NCBI GenBank assembly: GCA_016875645.1 | Contig: VGPE01000040.1 | Coordinates: 1 to 16,014 of the forward strand | Direction: 5' to 3' | Length of the DNA stretch: 16,014 nt | Source of the DNA: Chloroflexota bacterium | GTDB taxonomy: Bacteria > Chloroflexota > Limnocylindria > Limnocylindrales > CSP1-4 | Shown: positions 1-7,937 of the stretch, piece after piece | How positions within the stretch are numbered: position 1 is the stretch's first letter | Layout of the letters: every line of letters begins with the position of its first letter | Position numbers and translations under genes: made by a program | The notes under the pieces: model-generated | Database searches by the model: none | Told to the model about the DNA's origin: nothing | What the model saw: only the letters and a program-made list of their open reading frames with translations

Positions 1-1
1 C

Positions 2-625
2 CTCGGGCCACTGGGCCTCATGGGCGTCCAGCTGCTCGCGCGCTCTGCGCGGCGGGTGGTGGCGGTGGATCCGGTCGGCGCACGTCGGGCACTGGCCGAG
101 CGTTCCGGAGCGCTGGTTCTGGAACCCGGCGATGGCGTCGCCGAGCGCGTCCGCGGGCTCCTGGACGGGCTGCCGGAGGTTGTGCTGGAGGTCTCGGGCA
201 CGCAGGCGGGCCTGGAGACGGCGCTTTCCATCGTCCGGCCGAAGGGCCGGGTTGCGCTGGTCGGATCGCAGCAGCGCCTCAACGGGTTCGACCTCTTCTG
301 GCCCCTCCAGCACAGCGGGGCGACGGTCGTGCCGCTCTGGCGGCCGGGAACGGCTTCGGTGCAGACCGCCGTCGGCGCTGACAGCCCGATCCGGCGTCAG
401 GTGCCGCTTGTCCACGAGATGCTGCTGCGCGGCGAGCTGGACGTGGCCGCGCTCATCACCTGGGTGGTGCCGCCCGAGTCGGCGCCGCGGGCGATGGACC
501 TCATCCACCGCAGGCCGGACCTGGGTGTCGGGCTGGCCATCGCCTGGGACCCCGCCCAGGCCCGGAATGTGGAGGCCTTCGAGGCGGCCTGGCGCGACGA
601 TCGGGCGGCCGCGGCCGGCGGATGA
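2..625 (+). CDS. Medium-chain (zinc-type) alcohol dehydrogenase family protein, C-terminal part; 5' end outside window
   Basis: The frame is open from the first bases of the window and ends at TGA 623-625, so the N-terminal catalytic domain lies upstream. The visible part opens with GPLGLMGVQLLARSARRVVA, the nucleotide-binding glycine loop of a Rossmann fold followed by the helix and the second strand ending in an acidic residue (VDP). Further on, EVSGTQAGLETAL and PKGRVALVGS match the usual later strands of the NAD(P)-binding domain in the threonine/sorbitol dehydrogenase-like medium-chain family. The C-terminal part (LLRGELDVAALITWVVPPES, then a short helix) is the usual return to the catalytic domain. 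It probably oxidises an alcohol or polyol with NAD(P)+; the substrate is unknown because the metal-binding half is missing. The next gene starts 214 bp downstream and seems to have its own promoter. An ATG at 20 exists but falls inside the glycine motif, so it is not the true start. Confidence 0.85.
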   Translation, partial: LGPLGLMGVQLLARSARRVVAVDPVGARRALAERSGALVLEPGDGVAERVRGLLDGLPEVVLEVSGTQAGLETALSIVRPKGRVALVGSQQRLNGFDLFWPLQHSGATVVPLWRPGTASVQTAVGADSPIRRQVPLVHEMLLRGELDVAALITWVVPPESAPRAMDLIHRRPDLGVGLAIAWDPAQARNVEAFEAAWRDDRAAAAGG

Positions 626-839
626 CCCGGCGCCATGCGGTGACATCGGCCTGCGTGGGACATCGCCGGCGCGAAGGGAATGCGGGCGGCTCCGAGGGCG
701 GCCGGTGTTGGGGCACCCACCGATGGGATCGCAGCCGCGGCCCGGAACGGACCCGGGATCGACAGGTGTCCCGCCGATCTGCCCACCGATGACGGCGCGC
801 AGCCGATGTGATCGCACGGCGCGGGTACTGTTGCGCTCC
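626..839. other. Intergenic region upstream of the SelA-like gene
   Basis: These 214 bp separate the dehydrogenase stop from the PLP enzyme start. No reading frame here resembles a protein and no strong hairpin followed by a T-run is visible. The only signal I support is a -10-like hexamer close to the downstream ATG, listed separately. Confidence 0.6.
826..831 (+). promoter_or_regulatory. Candidate -10 box for a leaderless transcript
   Basis: TACTGT fits the TANNNT -10 pattern and ends eight bases before the ATG at 840. That spacing would put the transcript start at or next to the start codon. There is no Shine-Dalgarno sequence before this ATG, which agrees with a leaderless message. No convincing -35 box is present about 17 bp further up. 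The hexamer before the amidohydrolase at 11682 has nearly the same spacing. This is an inference from sequence pattern only. Confidence 0.35.
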
Positions 840-2051
840 ATGACCACGATCGACGCACGCCCCACGACCGACCCGCTCCTCGCGGCCCTCGGCCTGCGGC
901 CGGTGATCAACGTCGCCGGGTCCGTCAGCCGCCTTGGCGGCACGACGCTCGCCCCCGAGGTCCGCGAGGCCATGGCCGCGGCCGCGACCTCCTTCATCCC
1001 GATGGTCGAACTTCAGGCCTGGGCCAGCGAAGCGATCGCCGAGGCGACCGGCGCCGAGGCCGGCTGCGTGGCGTCCGGTGCGGCAGCGTGCCTGTTCCTC
1101 GCGTCGGCTGCCTGCCTTGCCCGTCTCGATCCGGGCGTGATGGACCGGTTGCCGGACACGGCCGGAATCCCCAACGAGATCGCGGTCCACCGCGCCCATC
1201 GCAACCCCTACGACCACGCGATCCGGGCGGCCGGCGCGACGTTCGTGGAGTTCGGGTATCTCGGGCCCGCCAATCCGGGGACCCGGCGCTGGCAGCTCGA
1301 AGCGGTGCTGAGCGAGCGCACCGTCGCCGTCTTCTACCCGGGTGCCGTGACCGCCGGCGTCCTGCCGCTCGCCGAGGTTGCCGACATCGCACGTGCCCGC
1401 GGCCTGCCGGTCATCGTGGACGCCGCGGAGATGGTGCCGCCCGTCTCGAACCTGCGCCACTTCATCGCAGAGGGCGCGGACCTCGTCGCGCACAGCGGCG
1501 GCAAGGCCGTCGGCGGACCCGCGGCATCGGGGTTCCTCGCCGGGCGCCGCGACCTGATCCTCTCGGCCAGCGCGCAGCAGCAGGACATGTACGTCCGGCC
1601 GGCGTCGTGGCCGGGTCCGCAGGGGGGAGACTCGCGGGACGCGCTGCCCGACCCGCCCCAGCAGCCGATCGGGCGCATCGCCAAGGTCGGCCGCGAGGAG
1701 ATCGTGGGCCTCGTCGTTGCGCTGCGCCGCTATCTGGCGGCCGACCATGGAGCCAGGCGGGCGCGGTGGGCATCCCTCGGTGAGCAGATCCGGGGGGCCG
1801 TGAACGGCGTCGGCGGTGCGGCCGCCGCGGTTTTCGAGGATCACGATGTCGCGATCGTCGAGATCGCCGTGCCCGGGGGCCCGACGGCGGCGGCCCGGGT
1901 CATCGCACGCCTGCGCGAGCGCGACCCCCGCGTCTGGGCAGGGGAGGAGTTCGTGGACCAGGGCGCGATCGCAATCAACGTCCAGCACCTGCGGGACGAC
2001 GAGGTGGAGATCGTGATCGAGCAGTTGCGCCACGCGCTCGCTGCCGGTTGA
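840..2051 (+). CDS. SelA-like PLP-dependent enzyme (D-glucosaminate-6-phosphate ammonia-lyase / selenocysteine synthase-related)
   Basis: This 403-residue fold-type I PLP enzyme belongs to the SelA-related family that includes DgaE-type ammonia lyases (EF_0838-like). The N-terminal block GLRPVINVAGSVSRLGG is the family signature. A Gly/Ala-rich phosphate-loop region (VASGAAACLF) follows, then a PLP-ring aspartate in VIVDAAEMVPP (Asp194) and the Schiff-base lysine in HSGGKAVGGPAASG (Lys222). In known relatives the enzyme removes ammonia from a 2-amino acid or amino-sugar acid; the substrate here is not known. It is too short, and in the wrong context, to be a true L-seryl-tRNA(Sec) selenium transferase, and no sel genes are nearby. 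I chose ATG 840 because homology begins just after it and the open frame upstream has no family likeness. The formamidase-like gene follows about 60 bp downstream on the same strand. A clear paralogue lies at 10393-11622. Confidence 0.85.
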   Translation: MTTIDARPTTDPLLAALGLRPVINVAGSVSRLGGTTLAPEVREAMAAAATSFIPMVELQAWASEAIAEATGAEAGCVASGAAACLFLASAACLARLDPGVMDRLPDTAGIPNEIAVHRAHRNPYDHAIRAAGATFVEFGYLGPANPGTRRWQLEAVLSERTVAVFYPGAVTAGVLPLAEVADIARARGLPVIVDAAEMVPPVSNLRHFIAEGADLVAHSGGKAVGGPAASGFLAGRRDLILSASAQQQDMYVRPASWPGPQGGDSRDALPDPPQQPIGRIAKVGREEIVGLVVALRRYLAADHGARRARWASLGEQIRGAVNGVGGAAAAVFEDHDVAIVEIAVPGGPTAAARVIARLRERDPRVWAGEEFVDQGAIAINVQHLRDDEVEIVIEQLRHALAAG

Positions 2052-2112
2052 CCGAGCGCCTCCCACCCCATCATCGCCCGAGCCTCCCTATGCGGGCTCT
2101 GACGGCGTGGCC

Positions 2113-4437
2113 ATGAGGGACCCGACCCCGCCCGACGATCTGATCGTCGCCTACCTCGACCGATGGGGCGCGCGGGCCGGAGAGTCGCTGCAGGTCATGG
2201 TCAGCACGTCCCACCCTCGGTTCCGCGCCGAGGTGGTCCACCTGCGGGCCGGCGAGACGTCCCGCGACGGCAAGGGCTTCGATGAGCGGCCGCTGCCGAA
2301 CCTGCCGGCAACCGAGCACGCCGGTCGTGTCCAGCCGTTGCGGCCGGGCTCGTACGCGACGGTCCCGGACAGCCCGGCGCTTGCCCTCGGGGCGTTCACG
2401 GTGACGGCCTGGATCCAGCCGACGGCCACGGGCCGGGGTCTCCAGACGATCCTCGCGCACACCGACGGCGCCGGCCGTGGTTGGGCGCTCCAGGTCGAGC
2501 CAGACCGCGGTCTCACTCTGTGCCTCGGCGCAGGCCCGGCCCAGCAGGCCGTCGCCTCCGGGGTTCCGCTGCTGGACGGGACGTGGTACTTCGCTGCGGC
2601 CACGTACGACTCCGCCACGGGCGTCGTGGAGCTGGTCCAACGGCCAGTGCCCGCGTGGCCGGTCGACCCGACCTCTGCCACCGTCCGCAGCCGGATCGAA
2701 ACGCCCGAGGCCGTCACGCGCCGCACGGGGAGCCCGCCGTTGACGATGGCGGCCCGGCTGACGGCGCACTCGGACGACCCGGAGGCCGGCGCCACGTCCG
2801 AGCACTTCAACGGCCGCCTGGACCGGCCGCGCATCTTCGCCGCGTCGCTGACCGGTGCCCAGCTGGATCTCCTCGCCGCTGACGGCGACCCGACGGCAGC
2901 CGGCGCACCACTCGTCGCGGCCTGGGACTTCAGCCGGGAGATCGGGACCGACCGGATCGTGGACGCGGGCCCGAATGCGCTCCATGGCCGGCTCCACCAA
3001 TTGCCCACGCGCGCCGTCACGGACCACACGTGGCGTGGTCAGAGCCTCGATTGGACGCTGGATGCGTCCCCGTACGGTGCCATCCACTTCCACGACGACG
3101 ACCTCGAGGACGCCGGCTGGACGCCGGACCTGGTGGAGCACCTCCCCGCCGACCTGCCGAGCGGTCTCTATGCCGTCAAGCTGACTGCGGCGAGGCCTGG
3201 AAATCGCGAGATCGGCAACGTCGCCACCGGCTACGCGCCGTTCATCGTCCGGCCACGCTCAGGCGCCGCAGCGAGCCGCCTCCTGTTCATCGCGTCGGCC
3301 AATACCTATACCGCCTACGGCACCATCACGCGCGAATACGACGAGGTCCGTTCGCGCTGGATGGGTCTGCCGTTCCCTTATCCGCAGCAGTCCTGGCAGC
3401 GGTACGCGATCGACCACTCGCTGCTCAGCCTGTACGACCTGCACAGCGACGGCAGCGGCGTCTGCTACTCGTCCCGCCGGCGGCCGGTCCTGAACTTCCA
3501 CCCGCTGACCAACGACCTCCAATCGGCGGACGGGCTCGGCTATGCCCACGGCTTCAAGCAGGATCTCCAGATCGCCGGCTGGCTCGCCGCGCAGGGCATC
3601 GACTTCGACGTGGTCATGGACGATGACATCCACGCGGAGGGAGTGGACCTCCTGCGCCGGTACCGCGCGGTGATGACCGGCTCCCACCCGGAGTACTGGA
3701 CGGGCGCGGCGCTCGATGCGGTCGAGGCGTATCAGCGCGGCGGCGGCCGCTTCCTGTACCTCGGCGGGAACGGGTTCTACTGGGTGACGTCGCACCACCC
3801 CACCAGGCCGCACGTGATCGAAGTCCGGCGATGGGGCGGCACGCGATCCTGGACCGCTCTGCCCGGCGAGTACCGTCACAGCACGACCGGCGAGCACGGT
3901 GGCCTCTGGCGGGAGCGCGGCCGCGCCCCGCAGCGGCTCGTAGGGACGGGATTCACGGCGCAGGGTGACGGCATCGGGCGGCCCTTCCATCGCACGACGG
4001 CCTCCATGGATCCTCGCGTGGCGTGGATGTTCGACGGCATCGGCCCGGACGAACCCATCGGCGCGGTCGGCACCGTCATGGGCGCTGCGGCGGGCAACGA
4101 GGTGGACCGGGTGGACTTCGCGCTCGGGACGCCCCGCCACGCACTCGTGGTCGCCCAGGCGACCGGGTTCGACGACGCCTACCAGCACGTCGTCGAAGAA
4201 GTGCGAAGCGCCAACTCCCAGCAGGGCGGATCGGTGGAGGAGCGCGTCCGATCGGACATGGCCTTCTACGAGACACCGGGTGGCGGAGCCGTCTTCTCAG
4301 TGAGTTCCATCACCTTCGGCGGCAGCCTGGGTGTGGACGGCGGACGGAACGCGGCGTCGCGACTCCTGGGGAACGTGGTTCGCCGCTTCCTCGACGAGCG
4401 GCCGTTCGCGGACGACCGGCCCAGCGGGGCCGGCTGA
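2113..4437 (+). CDS. N,N-dimethylformamidase large-subunit-like protein with LamG domain
   Basis: This protein of about 774 residues is near the size of the dimethylformamidase large subunit (about 760). Residues 70-290 form a LamG/concanavalin A-like jelly roll (GAFTVTAWIQP, DGTWYFAAATYD, HFNGRLDRPRIF, LVAAWDFS). Residues 385-750 match the amidohydrolysing domain: ASANTYTAYGT, SLYDLHSDGSGVCYSSRRRP, MTGSHPEYWT and YLGGNGFYW. In the characterised Paracoccus enzyme a single iron is held by two tyrosines and one glutamate. By motif the equivalents here are Tyr399 (or Tyr402), Tyr441 and Glu527; that assignment is mine and unaligned. Expected activity is hydrolysis of a small or N-substituted amide, in the cytoplasm, as no signal peptide is seen. 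No gene for the small (about 130-residue) subunit is adjacent. The start is uncertain: a GTG at 2107 is in frame and neither start has a clear ribosome site. It is convergent with the next gene, 21 bp apart. Confidence 0.8.
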   Translation: MRDPTPPDDLIVAYLDRWGARAGESLQVMVSTSHPRFRAEVVHLRAGETSRDGKGFDERPLPNLPATEHAGRVQPLRPGSYATVPDSPALALGAFTVTAWIQPTATGRGLQTILAHTDGAGRGWALQVEPDRGLTLCLGAGPAQQAVASGVPLLDGTWYFAAATYDSATGVVELVQRPVPAWPVDPTSATVRSRIETPEAVTRRTGSPPLTMAARLTAHSDDPEAGATSEHFNGRLDRPRIFAASLTGAQLDLLAADGDPTAAGAPLVAAWDFSREIGTDRIVDAGPNALHGRLHQLPTRAVTDHTWRGQSLDWTLDASPYGAIHFHDDDLEDAGWTPDLVEHLPADLPSGLYAVKLTAARPGNREIGNVATGYAPFIVRPRSGAAASRLLFIASANTYTAYGTITREYDEVRSRWMGLPFPYPQQSWQRYAIDHSLLSLYDLHSDGSGVCYSSRRRPVLNFHPLTNDLQSADGLGYAHGFKQDLQIAGWLAAQGIDFDVVMDDDIHAEGVDLLRRYRAVMTGSHPEYWTGAALDAVEAYQRGGGRFLYLGGNGFYWVTSHHPTRPHVIEVRRWGGTRSWTALPGEYRHSTTGEHGGLWRERGRAPQRLVGTGFTAQGDGIGRPFHRTTASMDPRVAWMFDGIGPDEPIGAVGTVMGAAAGNEVDRVDFALGTPRHALVVAQATGFDDAYQHVVEEVRSANSQQGGSVEERVRSDMAFYETPGGGAVFSVSSITFGGSLGVDGGRNAASRLLGNVVRRFLDERPFADDRPSGAG

Positions 4438-4458
4438 CCATCACCTGCGCCGGGCGCG

Positions 4459-6471
4459 CTACGCCTCGGCGTCGATCCAGACCGGCGACGACCAGGCCAT
4501 CGCGATCAGGCCGCGCACGCGCCCCCGCTGCCGGAGACGCACGTAGTAGATCGCGGCTCCCGCCACGGCTTCGCGATCGTCGTCGAACGCCCAATCGAGT
4601 TGTCGCTCGAGCGGCGCCAGCTCGGCGATCACCGCGAAGCCGGGCTGGCCGTCGATGTGGCGCAGGACCTCCACCAGGTCAATGAGGTCGGTGCCGACCG
4701 CGCCGACCCGGATCGGCACCGGCCGTCCGCCCGCCGCGCGGCCCATGCCGCCCATCTCGACCCCACCGGCGGAGAAGTCCAGGACGATCCGCGCGCCGGT
4801 CGTGGCGTAGGTGCGGCGTGCATGCAGCGCATCGAAGACCTCGGCGCGGGTGAGGCCCGTCGCCCGGACCGCCACGACACCCTGATGGGGCAGGCCGGGC
4901 TGGGCGCGATGGTCATCGTTCGAAGCGATCGTCGAGAGGCGGCGGCCCTCCTCCCAGGCTCGCTGCGCGGACATGCCCGCGCGCTGGCTCAGGCTGGCGT
5001 TCGTGAACAGGCTCTGGTCGACGGCGAGCGGGTGGTACGGGTCGAACGCCTCGGACAGCCCGTGGGCGGAGAAGATCTCGAAGTTGCGCCGCAGGCGCGG
5101 GTCGTCGCCGTCGGTCCAGTCGATGGGCGACGGCATCTTCATGGTGTGGTGGGGGATCGTGAGCGCCTCGGCGCCGGCGAGCGACTTCCACAGTTCGGGC
5201 AGGGTCGCGCTGTACTCGTCGGCGACCATCATCGACTCGGCACGGAAGAACACGTTGTGATGGCCGTACGGCGCGCCGAACGACACCTCGGCGCCATGGA
5301 TCGTCGCGAAGCGGCCGGGGTCGTTCCGCTCGTCGGCCAGCCTGGTGTAGGCGTCGAAGTCGGCGGTGCCGCCGGCTTCGAAGAAGGCGTTGTGGTCGGT
5401 GCGCGAGTAGAAGTCCAGCGCGGCCACATGACGGGCGTAGTCGTATGCGTCGGCGCCGCTGCCCACGCCGTCGTTGCTGATCTCGGTGTGCGAGTGGAGG
5501 TCGCCCCAGTAGGTGCGGGTCGGCGGCGGGGTCGAGTGGACGCGGGCCGGGTTCGACACGACATCGAGCCGCAGGCGCGGTTCGGTCACCCGGATTCGCA
5601 GGACGCCCGGCGAGGTGGCGACGCACTCGGCCTCCACCCACGCGCGGCCGTCCGGCACGACGACCGACGAGGGCACGTCGACTGCGCCCTCGACCACCTC
5701 GAGCGAGAGCCGGGCCCCCGGCGCCGGTGCCGGCGCGGGGTTCGCATGCTCGTCGATGAGCGCAAGGCGGAGCGCGAACGGCTCGCCGGCCACGACATCC
5801 GATGGCGCGACCGCGAACAGGTCGGCCGGCGAGCCGGCATGGAGCGTGAGCGTCGGCCGGTCGCGGTGAAGCCGGTGGCGGCCGCTGCCGTCGTGATCCA
5901 CCGCCACGAGGATCGGCAGCGGCCCGGCGCGGTTGATGCCGGCCCGGAACCCACGGCTGCCGCCGGCGGTCTCGCCGTAGACGACGCTGAGCCTGTCGCC
6001 CGGCTCCAGCCGCCCGTGGCGGATGATCACCCGGGTCACGTAGGAGTAGTAGCCGGCGCGATCGGACAGGTTGCTCCAGCGCCCGGCCTTGTCGATCGCG
6101 AGGTCCGACTCGAGTTCGACGAACGCCTGGACGACGACCCCCGGCCTGGACGCCGAGGCGGCCACGAAGTTCGGCTCGCGCGGGGTGGACGCCTGGAGCC
6201 GGAACGCCGAGTTGCGGATGCCGGCGTGCCAGGCCTCCGGCAGCTGGACCCGCAGCCCACCCAGCTCCTGGATCGGCTCCTCGCCCACGGTGAACCGCAC
6301 GATCCACGTGCCCCATCCGCCGGCGATGCCATGGTCGGGCGTGACGGACACAGTGCCGCTGGTGGCCGGCTCCGGGCTAATCTCCGGAATGGTCGGCGCG
6401 GTGACGCCATGGCGGAGGAGGAGCGTGGCGACGTTTCGGCTCAGGGGCCGCCGCCGCTCCCCGGCGGTCAC
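4459..6471 (-). CDS. DUF3604/PHP-domain metallohydrolase
   Basis: The protein has 670 residues. The N-terminal half (about residues 20-310) is beta-rich and resembles one or two immunoglobulin-like modules (GTWIVRFTVGEEPIQELGG, VVAGEPFALRLALIDEHANP). The C-terminal half is a DUF3604 domain with PHP-type metal ligands: GDLHSHTEIS (His326, His328), TDHN (Asp359, His360), HGAEVSFG (Glu395), IPHHT (His441) and NDDHR (Asp520, His521). This is the trinuclear-type ligand set of PHP phosphoesterases and hydrolases; no substrate is known for DUF3604. No signal peptide or membrane segment is visible. GTG 6471 is chosen as start because its GTGA overlaps the TGA stop of the upstream amidohydrolase, a classic translational-coupling arrangement, and the frame further upstream has no protein-like composition. 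The two genes are therefore very likely one operon. Confidence 0.82.
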   Translation of the reverse strand: MTAGERRRPLSRNVATLLLRHGVTAPTIPEISPEPATSGTVSVTPDHGIAGGWGTWIVRFTVGEEPIQELGGLRVQLPEAWHAGIRNSAFRLQASTPREPNFVAASASRPGVVVQAFVELESDLAIDKAGRWSNLSDRAGYYSYVTRVIIRHGRLEPGDRLSVVYGETAGGSRGFRAGINRAGPLPILVAVDHDGSGRHRLHRDRPTLTLHAGSPADLFAVAPSDVVAGEPFALRLALIDEHANPAPAPAPGARLSLEVVEGAVDVPSSVVVPDGRAWVEAECVATSPGVLRIRVTEPRLRLDVVSNPARVHSTPPPTRTYWGDLHSHTEISNDGVGSGADAYDYARHVAALDFYSRTDHNAFFEAGGTADFDAYTRLADERNDPGRFATIHGAEVSFGAPYGHHNVFFRAESMMVADEYSATLPELWKSLAGAEALTIPHHTMKMPSPIDWTDGDDPRLRRNFEIFSAHGLSEAFDPYHPLAVDQSLFTNASLSQRAGMSAQRAWEEGRRLSTIASNDDHRAQPGLPHQGVVAVRATGLTRAEVFDALHARRTYATTGARIVLDFSAGGVEMGGMGRAAGGRPVPIRVGAVGTDLIDLVEVLRHIDGQPGFAVIAELAPLERQLDWAFDDDREAVAGAAIYYVRLRQRGRVRGLIAMAWSSPVWIDAEA

Positions 6472-7673
6472 CCCGCTTCGCTCATGAGCGGTGCCCCGCA
6501 GTCCACCCCGTAGTCCGCGGGCGTGTAGTCGCGCAGGCGGACGTGCACGTCCTCGGGGCGGACGATGGTGCCGCGGTTGACGGTCAGCACGGGTGTCAGC
6601 CGCTGCGCGCCCGATTCCCGTGTCCCGAAGGCATCGACGAGCCCGATCTCGCGGTCCTCCAGGCGGAAGACCGCCACGTTCGCGACGCGCCCGGGCGCCA
6701 GGGAGCCGATCTCGGATTCGCGCCGGACAGCGCGCGCCGGCAGGATCGTGGTTGCCTCGACCGCGCGTCCGATCGACCAGCCGACGTGGAGCATCTTGGC
6801 CATCGTCGTGAGCATGTCGAAGGCCGGGCCGGTGATGCACAGGCGGTGCAGGTCCGTGCTGATCGTCGTCGGCGCGAAGCCCTGCGCCATCGCCTTGCGG
6901 ACGATCGGCCAGGCGAACGACCCGCAGCCGTGGCCGATATCGAAGACGACGCCACGCTCGCGGGCAGCCAGCAGTTCGGGCAGGATTCGGCCGCCCTCGT
7001 CGAAGAGCAGGCCCTGGCCGTCATCGGCGGCGGTGAACGTGTGGGTCATGATGTCGCCGGCCCGCATCCGCGGCGCGATCGCCCGCAGGTCCACGCCCCC
7101 GGACACGTGGAACATGACCGGCAGGCCGACTTCGTTGGCGGCTTCCAGCGCGGCATCCGCGGCACGCAGCACGTTGTTACCGGCCGGCGCATGCCCGAGG
7201 CGCGCCTTGATCCCCACGATGACGTCGCGGTTGCGCTCGACCACGGCGACCGTGTCCTCGATCCGGACGAAGCGGAACTCCTCGAGTTCACCGACCAGCA
7301 TCGTGGGCAGGCCGAGCGAGCCGATATGCAGGAAGGCGAGCACCTTGACCGGCGACGTGTCGAGAGTGGAGCGCCGGAACCAGGCGAAGTTCTCGTAGCC
7401 GGCGGTGCCTGCGTCGACGGGCGTGGTGACGCCGCTGCGGAGGTTGACCAGCGGATCGATGCCCCACGGGGCGCCCTCGTACCAGTGGCCGTGGAGGTCG
7501 ATGAAGCCGGGTGCCACGATCGCGCCGCGCACGTCCACGACTTCGCCGACCGGCGCCGCCCCGGGTTCGGTCACGGCGCCGATCCGCCCGTCCACGACCA
7601 CGACGTCTGCGGCTCGATCGATTTCATTCGCCGGATCGATCACGTGGCCGCCGGCAAGGGTGAAGTCAGTCAT
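6468..7673 (-). CDS. Metal-dependent amidohydrolase (dihydroorotase-like, EF_0837/deacetylase type)
   Basis: This 401-residue amidohydrolase-superfamily enzyme has the small N-terminal beta domain (LAGGHVIDPANE) and closing strands (GSLAPGRVANVAVFRLED) typical of hydantoinase/dihydroorotase/deacetylase relatives. Metal ligands can be read in order: DLHGH (His61, His63), a lysine likely to be carboxylated in GIKARLG (Lys156), FHVSG (His189), MTHTF (His211) and the catalytic aspartate in STDLH (Asp274). All are intact, so a binuclear active enzyme is expected, cleaving an amide, cyclic amide or N-acyl/ester bond. Known relatives sit beside SelA-like PLP enzymes, as the paralogue at 11682 does. 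The ATG at 7673 has a GAAGGA ribosome site about nine bases upstream, and homology starts directly at it. Its stop overlaps the start of the DUF3604 gene. Confidence 0.85.
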   Translation of the reverse strand: MTDFTLAGGHVIDPANEIDRAADVVVVDGRIGAVTEPGAAPVGEVVDVRGAIVAPGFIDLHGHWYEGAPWGIDPLVNLRSGVTTPVDAGTAGYENFAWFRRSTLDTSPVKVLAFLHIGSLGLPTMLVGELEEFRFVRIEDTVAVVERNRDVIVGIKARLGHAPAGNNVLRAADAALEAANEVGLPVMFHVSGGVDLRAIAPRMRAGDIMTHTFTAADDGQGLLFDEGGRILPELLAARERGVVFDIGHGCGSFAWPIVRKAMAQGFAPTTISTDLHRLCITGPAFDMLTTMAKMLHVGWSIGRAVEATTILPARAVRRESEIGSLAPGRVANVAVFRLEDREIGLVDAFGTRESGAQRLTPVLTVNRGTIVRPEDVHVRLRDYTPADYGVDCGAPLMSEAG

Positions 7674-7699
7674 TCGCGAAGGTCCTTCAGGGCTGGGGA

Positions 7700-7705
7700 A
7701 TGGTA
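7700..7705 (-). promoter_or_regulatory. Candidate -10 box for the amidohydrolase-DUF3604 operon
   Basis: Read on the minus strand this is TACCAT, matching TANNNT, 26 bases before the ATG at 7673. It would give a leader of roughly 20 bases containing the GAAGGA ribosome site. No good -35 match is visible. Low-confidence pattern call. Confidence 0.25.
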
Positions 7706-7829
7706 TTGACGCGGCGATGCTTCTACCTGCATCAGCGGGGGGTCGGGCCGACCAGGCCCGGGCGTTCGGGACCGTGAGATATGCGGGTACAAGCATCGGA
7801 CGCGGGAGCCAGGCCCACGGCTGTGTGCC

Positions 7830-7896
7830 GGCCGAAGGCCGCGGCGGCCGCGGCCGCGGATCTGCGACCGACTCCCTCGCGGGCCGAAGGCCGCGG
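7830..7896. repeat. Pair of 15-bp direct repeats
   Basis: GGCCGAAGGCCGCGG occurs at 7830-7844 and again, identical, at 7882-7896. Each copy includes GGCC-GAA-GGCC, able to form a 4-bp stem with a 3-base loop. The interval between copies is GC-rich with no coding likeness. The repeats lie just beyond the 3' end of the PPOX-fold gene. They may be part of its transcription end or a small repeated palindrome of the genome. Confidence 0.6.
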
Positions 7897-7914
7897 ACGG
7901 TGACCCGTCACCGT
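7897..7914 (-). terminator. Palindrome downstream of the PPOX-fold gene, possible terminator
   Basis: ACGGTGAC-CC-GTCACCGT is a perfect 8-bp inverted repeat with only two bases between arms. It lies 23 bases past the stop of the gene at 7938-8366 in that gene's direction. The position fits a transcription end, but there is no T-run, so an operator or factor-dependent end is also possible. Confidence 0.35.
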
Positions 7915-7937
7915 GCCGGGGTGCGGGGCGCGCCCCG

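Larger units (their letters stand above)
7674..7937. other. 264-bp intergenic region with repeats
   Basis: This stretch lies between the PPOX-fold gene and the amidohydrolase, both on minus. It holds two copies of a 15-bp repeat, an 18-bp palindrome near the PPOX 3' end and a candidate -10 box near the amidohydrolase start, each listed separately. I see no further gene in it. Confidence 0.6.

Noticed and set aside
840..2051. True selenocysteine synthase (SelA) and a selenocysteine system
   Set aside because: The proteins are SelA-related by fold, but no selB, selC or selD is present and the neighbours are catabolic. The ammonia-lyase-like branch fits better.
501..2066. Long open frame on the minus strand opposite the SelA-like gene
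   Set aside because: Its translation is Arg/Gly/Pro-rich with no family-like motif, and the plus strand carries a complete PLP enzyme. Long antisense frames are expected at this GC content.
4438..4458. Terminator between the convergent formamidase-like and DUF3604 genes
   Set aside because: Only 21 bp are available and they hold just a weak GC-rich stem without a T-run, so I do not call it.
4600..6513. 637-codon open frame on the plus strand opposite the DUF3604 gene
   Set aside because: The composition is skewed to Arg, Gly, Val and Asp with no recognisable domain. The minus strand has intact metal-ligand motifs over the same bases.
6543..7709. 388-codon plus-strand frame opposite the amidohydrolase
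   Set aside because: It is a mirror of the amidohydrolase codons, with no start signal and no protein-like hydrophobic pattern.
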